Part shown: piece by piece, positions 8,550-16,057 of the stretch
Position numbering within the stretch: position 1 is the stretch's first letter
How the letters are laid out: each line of letters begins with the position of its first letter
Assembly: GCA_003598015.1 (NCBI GenBank)
Contig: QZKE01000073.1
Coordinates: 1-41,143, forward strand
Source of the DNA: Actinomycetota bacterium
GTDB lineage: Bacteria; Actinomycetota; Geothermincolia; Geothermincolales; RBG-13-55-18
Reading direction: 5' to 3'
Length of the DNA stretch: 41,143 nucleotides
The notes under the pieces: model-generated
Seen by the model: the letters and a program-made list of their open reading frames with translations, nothing else
Told to the model about the DNA's origin: nothing
Database searches by the model: none
Position numbers and translations under genes: made by a program

Positions 8550-9692
8550 TCAATAGGGGAGGATGAAGCGGCCTTCTTCCGGTACCATGCGGCCGATCTC
8601 CAGAAAAGTACCCTCGATACGGGGGCCGATGAGGAATTTCCACGCGGTATCATCGACCTTGAGGTGCTTGATGTCCGCGGGCTCCCGCTCCAGGGCTTCG
8701 AAAACGCCCGCCATCTTCCAGGCCAGGAGCTGGGGGAAGGGCACCCCCTCCAACTCCGCCTCTATCAGAAACGGCTTGCGTGATACTTGCCGCGGCTTTC
8801 CCCAGCCCAGGAAAGGAAGGCTCATGTAGAAATGCCGGTAGGCCGTCTTATAGTTGTCCCCCTTCAGCTGATGGTATTCGGCCGCCGCTTTGGCCGCCAG
8901 CGCCTCTCCTATAGCGGTAGGGAGAGCCCCCTCCTTGCTTCCCTTCACCTCGTCTATCACCTGTTGCCATCCCGGAGCGGAGGTGATAACCATGTGGCGG
9001 TGAGTGCCCGTCTCGTAGATAGTGCCGAGTTCCGTATCCCAGCGCAGCTCCCATGGAAACTCCGGCAGGCGGCATTTCTCGCATACCTCCAATCCGTAGT
9101 CGCGCTTGGGACGGCGGGGCGTCCGCTTGTAGCCTTCAGGCTGCCTGCTGCCGGGAGAGCGGCGCCTCCTGCCCACTTTGCGTACGGTGATATCCCATTC
9201 ATGTTCGGAGGCAGCCGTGAGTGAAAGAAGGGCCTCCACGCCGAACAGCCCCTCCCAGAAGCCCCAGATGTCGCCGGCCATGAGATGCGGGTGGTAGGGG
9301 TGGCGCGCCTTCACCACCAACTCCTTGCCCGGCTTCATCTTGGAGATCTCGATATTGCCACAGCCGAAGAACGCGGCTTCCTGGAAAGAGGACCTCACCA
9401 CGCGCTTTGCCAGCGGCCAGTGGCGCAGCAGCAGGCGACGCAGACCGCGTACCTGGGACGTGACTTCCTCCCGCGTAAATGCGCGGCGACGCTCCCGCAG
9501 CGTATCGAGCAACTGCTCGCCGCGGAGCTTTACTCCCTCCTCCAGCAGCGCCCTTATATCCTCTTCATCGAGGAAGATCAGCCTTTCGGAGCGCTTGGAC
9601 TGGAAATAGATGCCTCCATCCGTAGTCCAGACGAGCTTGCGGTTGAGGGAGCGCGGTAACCCGCATACGGGACAGTCATCATGACCCGGCAT
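8550..9692 (-). CDS. Tandem CxxC/V4R-like protein, paralog 3
   Basis: A 380-residue divergent member of the family at 223-2489. The first half has CPVCGLP near residue 8, LVWTTDGGIYFQ, RLIFLDEEDI, and a V4R-like segment with FFGCGNIEI and AGDIWGFWEGLFG. The second half has CEKCRLPEF, LRWDTELGTIYE and LGWGKP, followed by a K-MAGVFEALE helix. Both halves keep the CxxC pair and the same order of elements, though overall identity to the other two is low. It is alone on the minus strand. The ATG has a strong ribosome site (GGAGGT, eight bases before). Function is unknown; ligand sensing or a metal-binding scaffold is possible. Confidence 0.78.
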   Translation of the reverse strand: MPGHDDCPVCGLPRSLNRKLVWTTDGGIYFQSKRSERLIFLDEEDIRALLEEGVKLRGEQLLDTLRERRRAFTREEVTSQVRGLRRLLLRHWPLAKRVVRSSFQEAAFFGCGNIEISKMKPGKELVVKARHPYHPHLMAGDIWGFWEGLFGVEALLSLTAASEHEWDITVRKVGRRRRSPGSRQPEGYKRTPRRPKRDYGLEVCEKCRLPEFPWELRWDTELGTIYETGTHRHMVITSAPGWQQVIDEVKGSKEGALPTAIGEALAAKAAAEYHQLKGDNYKTAYRHFYMSLPFLGWGKPRQVSRKPFLIEAELEGVPFPQLLAWKMAGVFEALEREPADIKHLKVDDTAWKFLIGPRIEGTFLEIGRMVPEEGRFILPY

Positions 9693-9796
9693 TCTTTCCT
9701 ACCTCCTAGTCCAACAGGTTACTCAAGTGACTTCTCCGGCGCAACAGTAATTTCGCGAGACGGCCCAGGAAGGCGGCGAAAATGATGGGCGGAAAA

Positions 9797-9898
9797 GGAT
9801 GAACGGAAAAGGCCCGCAGGGGGAACGCGCTACGGTGAAAGACCGTGCTTGGCTGCCGTAACCTCTGGATGAACGGAAAAGGCCCCGCAGGGGGAACG
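9797..9898. repeat. Two copies of a 31-bp direct repeat
   Basis: A segment beginning GGATGAACGGAAAAGGCCC and ending GCAGGGGGAACG occurs at 9797-9827 and again at 9867-9898, differing only by one extra C in the second copy. The second copy extends into a full hairpin, so the first looks like a partial duplicate. Confidence 0.85.
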
Positions 9899-9905
9899 GG
9901 GCCTT
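9879..9905. terminator. Terminator-like hairpin
   Basis: AAGGCCCCG (9879-9887) and CGGGGCCTT (9897-9905) form a perfect 9-bp stem with a nine-base loop. On the minus strand the stem is followed by TTCC, giving a short T-run. It would stop leftward transcripts entering from the gene-poor region before the third CxxC paralog. Confidence 0.55.
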
Positions 9906-10339
9906 CCGCAAATGCGGACTCCTATGGGGATTCAGGGGATACCTCAGGGATGTTCGGTGTAACTACGATTGTGCTGCTTGTATGCTGTGAACGTTGCTGT
10001 GGATATTGCTGCGAATGATCTGCGATCGCTGATAAAAATAGCGTCATGGGCGAGGACCATTTTAAGTAGTCCGTCTGGGCTGCATTCGATTGCAATTGGG
10101 GTAGATGGCTGTCTCGGCTAGTCGGCTTCGGATGGTGCTAGGGGAATGCTGTTGAGTCTACTTAAAGGGGGCTGCGATTATTGCTGCTACCGGCTCGCCC
10201 ACGACGTCTTATTGCTGTTTCCTAGGCACTATTTCCCCGGTGTCCGCTTGGGGCCTTTTTCAAAGAACTTGGCACGTTTAAAAAATACCTCATCTGCCAG
10301 GAAGAACTCCATTCCTCGACGGTATTATTTAATTGCACC

Positions 10340-10359
10340 ACTAATACCCTGGTATTAGT
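10340..10359. promoter_or_regulatory. 20-bp palindrome, operator candidate
   Basis: ACTAATACCCTGGTATTAGT consists of two perfect 9-base arms around a CT centre. A further half-site, GGTATTA, occurs at 10321-10327. Short, AT-rich and perfectly symmetric, it looks like the binding site of a dimeric regulator. It lies 150 bases before the PHP gene. No known operator was matched. Confidence 0.5.
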
Positions 10360-10510
10360 AAAATGGGTATCTGGAGGCCGTTCAGAGCGGTAGTAGCTTC
10401 TCGAGCTGCGCAAACATGTAAAATACACAATCCTTCACGATGTATGGCCAAAGGGGTAGACAGCTTCCGTCTGTGTTAAACTATGGGCGACCATTACCGG
10501 GAAAAGGAGG

Positions 10511-11170
10511 ATGGCGAAGATATTCATCGTAGACCTGCATATACATACCAGTCTCTCCTCTTTCTGCAGTGACCTCTCGACGGAAGACATGTTCGCTGAA
10601 GCGAAAAGGCTCGGGCTGGACGCGGTGGCGGTAACCGAACACTCCACCTTTCATGGCGCTCGCGTAGCATGCGATGCGGGCCTGGAGAAAGGCTTCCCGG
10701 TATTCAAGGGGGTGGAGGTCTATACCACCGGTGGCGATATGCTCGTTTTCGGTGTGGAAACGGAGATATGGCCGGACATGGACTTCGAGGAGCTGCTGCA
10801 AGCTGTGTTGGAATCGGGCGGCCTTATCATAGCGGCCCACCCCACGCGGGGCTATTGGGGTCACCATCGCAGGTACAAGGGTTTTCCGCCACGCGAGGTG
10901 CTGGAGTTGGTCCATGCCGTGGAAACCCTCAACGGCGGTTGCTCTTACCAGGAGAACGTCCAGGCAACGCGCCTGGCGGCTGAACTCGGTCTACCCCAGG
11001 TCGGCGGCAGCGACGCCCATTCCATCTCACAGATAGGGAGATGCGTGACCGTTTTCCCGCGAGCCATACAAGGGGATGATGATCTCAAGCGCATGATAGG
11101 AGAGGGCAACTGTACGGCAGCCTATCTCCAGGATATCCTCACCGTACCGGATACCGCCATCAGGATCTGA
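10511..11170 (+). CDS. PHP-domain phosphoesterase
   Basis: A 219-residue protein of the polymerase and histidinol phosphatase superfamily, which hydrolyses phosphate esters with a cluster of metal ions. Metal-binding motifs visible are DLHIHTS (H10, H12), TEHSTF (E43, H44), AAHPTRG near 118 and GGSDAH near 178. It is a stand-alone domain, like YciV/TrpH-type nucleotide phosphoesterases; the substrate is not decidable. The ATG is odd: AAAAGGAGG runs straight into it with no spacer, and no upstream ATG, GTG or TTG is available in frame after the stop at 10478. The ribosome may use another complement or the transcript may be nearly leaderless. The zincin gene follows 180 bases downstream. Confidence 0.87.
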   Translation: MAKIFIVDLHIHTSLSSFCSDLSTEDMFAEAKRLGLDAVAVTEHSTFHGARVACDAGLEKGFPVFKGVEVYTTGGDMLVFGVETEIWPDMDFEELLQAVLESGGLIIAAHPTRGYWGHHRRYKGFPPREVLELVHAVETLNGGCSYQENVQATRLAAELGLPQVGGSDAHSISQIGRCVTVFPRAIQGDDDLKRMIGEGNCTAAYLQDILTVPDTAIRI

Positions 11171-11347
11171 TGATTCGGGATATGTCGTATATCAAGCTCC
11201 GGGATACGTACTTTGTCGATAATGGATAAGGTTCTTCTCCAGGAAGCGTGGGTGATGGATGATGAGAGAATGTTCAAGCTCAGGGCTGGCCCCCCTGCCT
11301 GACGAAGAACGTGACATAAGAGGCCGATAGGCTTTGAGGTGATAGAG

Positions 11348-12577
11348 ATGGATGAGGAAGAGAAAGAGAATCCCTGGGACCGTAGCCTGCGTGGCGTCAA
11401 TGAATTCATAGAGGGTTTTGCCAGGAAGCTGCCCCTCTACCGTTCATTACGCAGTGCCTTCCGCGGCAAGACGGAAGGAATGGTCGACTGGGAGCAGGCG
11501 CGCGAGATAGCGATCATGGTGGCTCAGTCGGAATCACCTGCCGCCGAGGCCGGAGCGGGCGTGCAGGACGATTTCGAGGACATGTTGGCGCGCAGCGAGG
11601 AGCTGGTAAGGGAGTATTCGCACCTGGATCCCCAGGAGCCCGTGGGACCCCTTCTCGTCTTCGATCGTCCCGATTGGATAGAGGCAAATCTCTCCAGTTT
11701 TCAGCTCATATTCGAGCCTCTGGCCGAGAGTTACGGTAAAACCCTGAAGAGACTGGAGGAGCAGAGGAAAAGGCCCCTGCGCTCGGGGCGCAGATTTACC
11801 CGGGGCTTGCTCACCGTCCAACTGGGAATGGTCATCGGTTATTTGGCGCGCAGCGTCCTGGGCCAGTTCGATCTGGGCCTGCCCCGCCCCGAGGACGGTG
11901 GGAAGCTGTATATCGTCTATCCCAACCTGCTCAAGGCGGAGGGGAAACTGCGCCTGGTTCCCGAGGATTTCAGGCTGTGGATCACCCTGCACGAGGTGAC
12001 CCATGCCTTCGAATTCGCGGCGAACCCGTGGATCAGGCAATACCTGAGAGCGCTCATGGAGAAGTACTTCAACAGCGTATCGCTGCGCCTGGAGGAGATG
12101 GGCATGCGCCTGCGCCCGCAGGAGCTGCGGGATTCACGGAAGCTCAACGAGATAATCAACCAGGGAGGCCTGATGTCCATCGTCCACTCTCCCGAGCAGC
12201 GGGAGATCCTATCTCAGATCCAGGCATTCATGTCCCTGGTGGAGGGCTACAGCAATCTCATCATGGATATCGTGGGCAAGGAGATAATCCCCTCCTTCGC
12301 TGAGATGAGCGTCGCCTTCCGACACCGCAGGGATTCCAAGTCCGGGGCGGAACGATTTGTGGAAAGGATGCTCGGCTTCGACCTCAAGCTGCAGCAATAC
12401 CAGGTAGGCGAACTCTTCTGCAAGGAAGTGGAGGAGAAGAAGGGACTGGATTTCCTCAATCTCGCCTGGAAGAGGGAGGAGAACCTTCCCAACGGCGAGG
12501 AGATCCGCCATGCCTTCCAGTGGATCGAGCGCATGGAGGAAAGCGAAAGAGAAAAGGTTCTGCGGCATCGCATCTAG
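11348..12577 (+). CDS. DUF2342-type zinc-dependent metalloprotease-like protein
   Basis: A 409-residue protein of the actinobacterial zincin family described as F420-biosynthesis-associated or DUF2342. The zinc site is LHEVTHAFEF (H215, E216, H219). Flanking family features are a VDWEQAREIA start near residue 46, LYIVYPNLL near 187 and an E-rich tail. It would be a soluble metallopeptidase, though activity is unproven for the family, and no F420 gene is adjacent here. I chose the ATG at 11348, with GAGGTG about seven bases before it; a GTG at 11339 is part of that ribosome site. The leader GAGGTGATAGAG is the same as before the TTG at 15056. Confidence 0.88.
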   Translation: MDEEEKENPWDRSLRGVNEFIEGFARKLPLYRSLRSAFRGKTEGMVDWEQAREIAIMVAQSESPAAEAGAGVQDDFEDMLARSEELVREYSHLDPQEPVGPLLVFDRPDWIEANLSSFQLIFEPLAESYGKTLKRLEEQRKRPLRSGRRFTRGLLTVQLGMVIGYLARSVLGQFDLGLPRPEDGGKLYIVYPNLLKAEGKLRLVPEDFRLWITLHEVTHAFEFAANPWIRQYLRALMEKYFNSVSLRLEEMGMRLRPQELRDSRKLNEIINQGGLMSIVHSPEQREILSQIQAFMSLVEGYSNLIMDIVGKEIIPSFAEMSVAFRHRRDSKSGAERFVERMLGFDLKLQQYQVGELFCKEVEEKKGLDFLNLAWKREENLPNGEEIRHAFQWIERMEESEREKVLRHRI

Positions 12578-12936
12578 TGCCCCGTTTCATACATACGCCG
12601 GCATTCGACCACCGCTGCATCGCATTGTTTCCGTCCCAGAGAAACGTTACGCTCAATCGAGTTTGCTTCGTCGCTGCGCTTCTCACAATACATCTCGTCG
12701 CCGAGCGACTCGCCTAGCTCCGCTCCAACAGGCGTACTCGCAGAGCACGCCTCGGTCGCGCGCCTTGCCCCACACGGCACGGGACAGGCGAGCGAGGCGC
12801 ATCGGCACTCTCGGTGCGTCACCGTATTTATTGAAGCGGGGCACGAGCAAATGGGATCAGGTCGAGATCACCATCTCCTAAAGCGGCAGTTTCTATTGCG
12901 GCTGTCGCTACGGGCTGAAGTCCTTGGAGCCTGACG
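12578..12936. other. Intergenic region with dispersed repeat
   Basis: No gene is supported between the zincin and the convergent M28-like gene. The short reading frames here have poor composition. The segment contains one copy of a dispersed repeat (12645-12720) and a small GGCGT/ACGCC hairpin near 12733-12753. Confidence 0.6.
12645..12720 (-). repeat. Dispersed repeat, family A, copy 1
   Basis: Read on the minus strand this contains ATTGTGAGAAGCGCAGCG followed by ACGAAGCAAACTCGATTG. It aligns over about 75 bases with 36463-36545 in the opposite orientation, with roughly three quarters of positions shared by eye. Both resemble an ATTGCGAGGAG...GCGACGAAGC element common in bacterial intergenic DNA. 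Confidence 0.7.
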
Positions 12937-13929
12937 CTATTCCGCCAATAACCAGGTGGCGACCGCCACGACCTGCGTTACTTGCAGCAATCCCTCCTGG
13001 TTTATCTTGTCAGGCGTGTCGCTGGAGAGATGGAAGTCGGGGTGGTCGTCCCTCTCGAACCACGACCAGTCACAGGTGACGGCCGGAATATGGAAGAGGA
13101 AGAAGGTACCAGCCGAGGTGCCGGGGTCCGCGCCGCCCAGCTCGAGTTCCACCTCAAGCAGCGAAGCGGCTCCATCTATGGCCTCCACCGTCGGGCGGTT
13201 CTTGCGGTAGTTGAGATCCCATACATCCATGTAATAGCCGTCCCCCGCCCCCAGGCCCTCTAGGTTGATGACGCGCACGCTATCCCGCCATCCTCCCGCC
13301 TCCAGGGCTTCGGCCAGGGCGCCGGAACCGTATCCTCCGCACTCCTCGGCGCCCAGCAGGGCGAAGACGAGAGTCTCAGCCGGCGCAGTCTCAAGCGAGG
13401 AGAATATCGAGGCGAGCTCGATCACGGCGCTGGTACCGGAGGCGTTGTAGTCGGCGCCGGGGTATATCTCTCCCGTGGATGCGTCCACTCCGAGGCCGTC
13501 GTAATTAGCCGTAAGGATTATCATTTCCTCTCCGGATGTTCCCGGAATCTCAGCGATGATATTCGCGCAGATAACCTCCGTATCCGCAGGTGGCGGATTT
13601 ATGAGAAAACATCTGTCCGACGGGACCGGGAACTCCTGGCGATAACCCTCCAGCCCCAGTTCTCCTACGGGTTCCAGCCCCAACTCGCTCCATCGCTCCT
13701 CCAGAAAGACCTCCAGACCCTGCGATTGCGGCGATCCCGCGGCACGCCCAGCGAGCTCATCGCTCGCCAGGTAGTCAATGGACTGCATCATGCGTGCCGT
13801 ATCCACCTTGTCCGCCAGGGATACGAGGAATGGATCCCCCTCTTCGGGATTTGAAGTAGCGCCGCAACCGGGTCCCGACAGCAGGAGCGCGATCAATGCG
13901 GCGGCCAGTATCGGCTTCAGGTATCTCAT
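12937..13929 (-). CDS. M28-like aminopeptidase homologue, altered zinc site
   Basis: A 330-residue exported protein with a signal sequence ending GPGCG (C22), a weak lipobox, so perhaps a lipoprotein. The body has the M28 Zn-aminopeptidase fold: ILTANYDGLG, GADYNASGTSAVIELA, LLGAEECGGYGS, NLEGLG and FHLSSDTPDKIN occur in family order. However, family ligands are changed: the usual His of AHYD is N142, the bridging Asp of DDN is Y161, and the Asp of LDM is E224. E195/E196 and H300 remain. It may be inactive or bind metal differently. Its ATG overlaps the stop of the GerMN gene (ATGA), so both are co-translated. It converges on the zincin gene. Confidence 0.82.
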   Translation of the reverse strand: MRYLKPILAAALIALLLSGPGCGATSNPEEGDPFLVSLADKVDTARMMQSIDYLASDELAGRAAGSPQSQGLEVFLEERWSELGLEPVGELGLEGYRQEFPVPSDRCFLINPPPADTEVICANIIAEIPGTSGEEMIILTANYDGLGVDASTGEIYPGADYNASGTSAVIELASIFSSLETAPAETLVFALLGAEECGGYGSGALAEALEAGGWRDSVRVINLEGLGAGDGYYMDVWDLNYRKNRPTVEAIDGAASLLEVELELGGADPGTSAGTFFLFHIPAVTCDWSWFERDDHPDFHLSSDTPDKINQEGLLQVTQVVAVATWLLAE

Positions 13930-14651
13930 TTCTTTGCTTTTTTTCCGCTCGGCTTCTTCGCGGCCGCTTTCTTGCCGCTCGCCTTAGGCTCGGCGGGCTT
14001 CCGCCTTTTGAAGAAGTAGAACGCCAGGAAAGCAAGGATGACAGCCCCGAGTGCACCGAAGACTATCCCCAGCACAAGCCCCGTATTGCTGCTTTCTTGC
14101 GCTGGCTCGGTCTCCTGTTTTCCGCCCTCGACTTCACTTGCGGAAACGCCCAGGGCCTCGAAGGCGTCCTGGGGTGGGTCGCCCATGGCCTCCCCGGCAA
14201 CGGTGATCCCGACGGTCTGTATGTCCGAGGCATCCTGGATCGTCTTGACGATCTGGGTGAGAGCCTTGAGCGAGCCGTCAGTGTCACCGGAAAGATCCAT
14301 GAGTTCACGCGAAAGGTTGACGCCGAACTCGCTGCGATCCTGTTTCACCGTCGTATACTGCAGCTTTACACCCTCGGGGATATAGGTGACATAACCGGCG
14401 GCGGCCTCTTCTTCGCTGGGTCCCTTCAGGAGTTCGAGCACCGCGAACTCCACCATCTGGTTGCCACCCGTGAGGTCTCTCTGCACCTCAACCAGCTCCC
14501 CATCCTTGTAGAGGAATATGTGGCCGGAAGCGGGGGCCTCTTCCTCCTCGACGGGAGGTACAGGCTGTTCTTCCTGGGCGTATACGCTGCAGCATAGGGA
14601 CAGGAACACTATCATAGCTACGAGGGCGGCTAATATCGATCTTCTGGCCAT
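13926..14651 (-). CDS. GerMN-domain exported protein
   Basis: A 241-residue protein. A signal peptide (about 1-25, SLCCSVYA) precedes a GerMN/sporulation-type domain at about 40-140 (IFLYKDGELVEVQRDL, ELLKGPSEEE, GVNLSRELMDL), a transmembrane segment near 178-205, and a lysine/alanine-rich cytoplasmic tail (KKAAAKKPSGKKAKK). GerMN domains are thought to bind peptidoglycan or partners at the cell envelope, and also occur in non-sporulating actinobacteria such as LpqB relatives. I chose the ATG at 14651 because GGGAG lies eight bases before it and a promoter lies upstream at 14679-14708; an ATG at 14708 overlaps that promoter. The 4-base overlap with the M28-like gene implies an operon. Confidence 0.85.
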   Translation of the reverse strand: MARRSILAALVAMIVFLSLCCSVYAQEEQPVPPVEEEEAPASGHIFLYKDGELVEVQRDLTGGNQMVEFAVLELLKGPSEEEAAAGYVTYIPEGVKLQYTTVKQDRSEFGVNLSRELMDLSGDTDGSLKALTQIVKTIQDASDIQTVGITVAGEAMGDPPQDAFEALGVSASEVEGGKQETEPAQESSNTGLVLGIVFGALGAVILAFLAFYFFKRRKPAEPKASGKKAAAKKPSGKKAKK

Positions 14652-14678
14652 GGCTTCATCTCCCTTTCGTTTTGCTTC

Positions 14679-14708
14679 ATTGTATGGACTGGGGACTTCT
14701 TTGGGCAA
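14679..14708 (-). promoter_or_regulatory. Promoter of the GerMN/M28 operon
   Basis: On the minus strand TTGCCC (14708-14703) and TACAAT (14684-14679) are spaced by 18 bases. The start of transcription would fall about 20 bases before the ATG at 14651. Confidence 0.55.
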
Positions 14709-15055
14709 GGGTTAGATGTTGCCCGGTTGAGAAAGGTTCACGGCGATATTTTTATGCGGTTAGCGAAGTCATTTTCGTGCGACTCCGGTCGCTTTATACG
14801 CATGGGGGTTTGCTTGGGCGACGGCTCGGCGATAATCTTAGGGTAATATAGATATATATGGTTCTTCTCCCGGAAGTGTGCCCGCAGCGACGGGGGTGGT
14901 AAGATAGATGTTTCACACGTGGGAAAAGGAGGCTGACGGGCTCCGTGTCTCCTCTCCCCGTGTGGATCGTTTGCGGCGGTTGCGGCACCATGTTGCAGCG
15001 GGTCAGCCAGAGCGTGGATGCAGATGCCTTTAGGGATGTGAGAGGTGATAGAGGA

Positions 15056-16057
15056 TTGAGGATAGGAATACCGCGTGCCCTCATGTTCTATCGTTACTAC
15101 CCTTTTCTCAAGGCATTCCTGGAGAGTTATGGATGCAACGTGCAGCCGTCTCCGCCCACCAACCTCGAGATACTGGGAGAGGGGACCGATATCTGCGTGG
15201 ATGACGTCTGCGTTGCCGTCAAGGTCCTCTTCGGCCACGTTTCACAACTGGCGCATAAGGTGGACGCCATCCTCATCCCTCGACTCGTCAGCGTGGAGAA
15301 ACGGGGTTACGATACCTTCACCTGCCCCAAGCTTATAGCCGCGCCGGATATGATCCGTTACTCCTTTCCCCATCTACCGCCCCCCCTGGAGTTCACGGTT
15401 GATATCAGTAATGCGCCATGGTGGTGGGGCTGCGTGCGGCTGGTGAGGAGGCTCGATCTCCCCCTGCGTGGAATAGCCAGGCCTTACATGACGGCCGTAA
15501 GGGAGCAGGAAAGGTATGAAGGCATGCTCCGCAGCGGATTGTTGCCCTCCGATGCACTGAAGAGGATGTACAACGGAAACGGTGTCCCCCGACCCGCATA
15601 TATCAGCGAAGGGGACGTTATCGTAGCCGTGGTCGGGCATCCCTATCTCCTGGGCGATCCCATCGTCAACAAGAGGCTTATACACTGGCTGGACGCAAGT
15701 GGAGCAAAGGTGTTGGGCAGCACCATGCTCTCGCAGGAGGACCTGGAGAGAGAGGAGCCGTCCCTCCCGCCCCTTTCCTGGAGCTACGAAAGGGAGCTGC
15801 TGGCCGCTTCCTCCAGCTTTATGAAACGGAAAGACGTGGACGGTATGATATATCTTACCAGTTTTGGATGCGGCCCCGATTCCCTGGTCACCGAGATGGT
15901 GCGCCGCGAATTGAAACCAGCCGGAGACCAGGTCCTGATGGAAATGGTGCTGGACGAGCACAGCGCGGAGTCCGGCGTAAGGACACGGGCGGAGGCTTTC
16001 GTGGACATGTTGCGCCATCGCAAGAAGATGCGCTCTAATACCGGGGGAGTGGGATGA
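15056..16057 (+). CDS. DUF2229-type acyl-CoA dehydratase activase-related protein
   Basis: A 333-residue member of the family linked to 2-hydroxyacyl-CoA dehydratase activases. The hallmark RIGIPRAL-x2-YRYYPFL opens the protein, followed by VDDVCVAVKVLFGHV, a CPK motif, VVGHPYLLGDP and a C-terminal ARTRAEAFVDML-like end that mirrors its partner. Cysteines could hold an Fe-S cluster. I place the start at TTG 15056, seven to eight bases after GAGGTGATAGAG, because homologues begin at this point. The frame stays open to a GTG at 14945, which would add 37 residues including CGGCG; its ribosome spacing is long. Its stop overlaps the next ATG (ATGA), so the two are a translationally coupled pair. 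No activator ATPase (HgdC-like) is adjacent. Confidence 0.82.
   Translation: MRIGIPRALMFYRYYPFLKAFLESYGCNVQPSPPTNLEILGEGTDICVDDVCVAVKVLFGHVSQLAHKVDAILIPRLVSVEKRGYDTFTCPKLIAAPDMIRYSFPHLPPPLEFTVDISNAPWWWGCVRLVRRLDLPLRGIARPYMTAVREQERYEGMLRSGLLPSDALKRMYNGNGVPRPAYISEGDVIVAVVGHPYLLGDPIVNKRLIHWLDASGAKVLGSTMLSQEDLEREEPSLPPLSWSYERELLAASSSFMKRKDVDGMIYLTSFGCGPDSLVTEMVRRELKPAGDQVLMEMVLDEHSAESGVRTRAEAFVDMLRHRKKMRSNTGGVG

Larger units (their letters stand above)
9693..10510. other. Long gene-poor region before the PHP gene
   Basis: About 800 bases without a credible gene. Base composition from about 9950 to 10450 is visibly more AT-rich than the coding regions. It contains a direct repeat with a terminator-like hairpin (9797-9905) and a 20-bp perfect palindrome (10340-10359). 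No tRNA-like fold was recognised. An undetected small RNA or a decayed gene is possible. Confidence 0.5.

Noticed and set aside
9797..9898. Possible CRISPR array
   Set aside because: Only two repeat copies occur, with one spacer-like gap, and one copy forms a terminator hairpin. There are no cas genes in the window.
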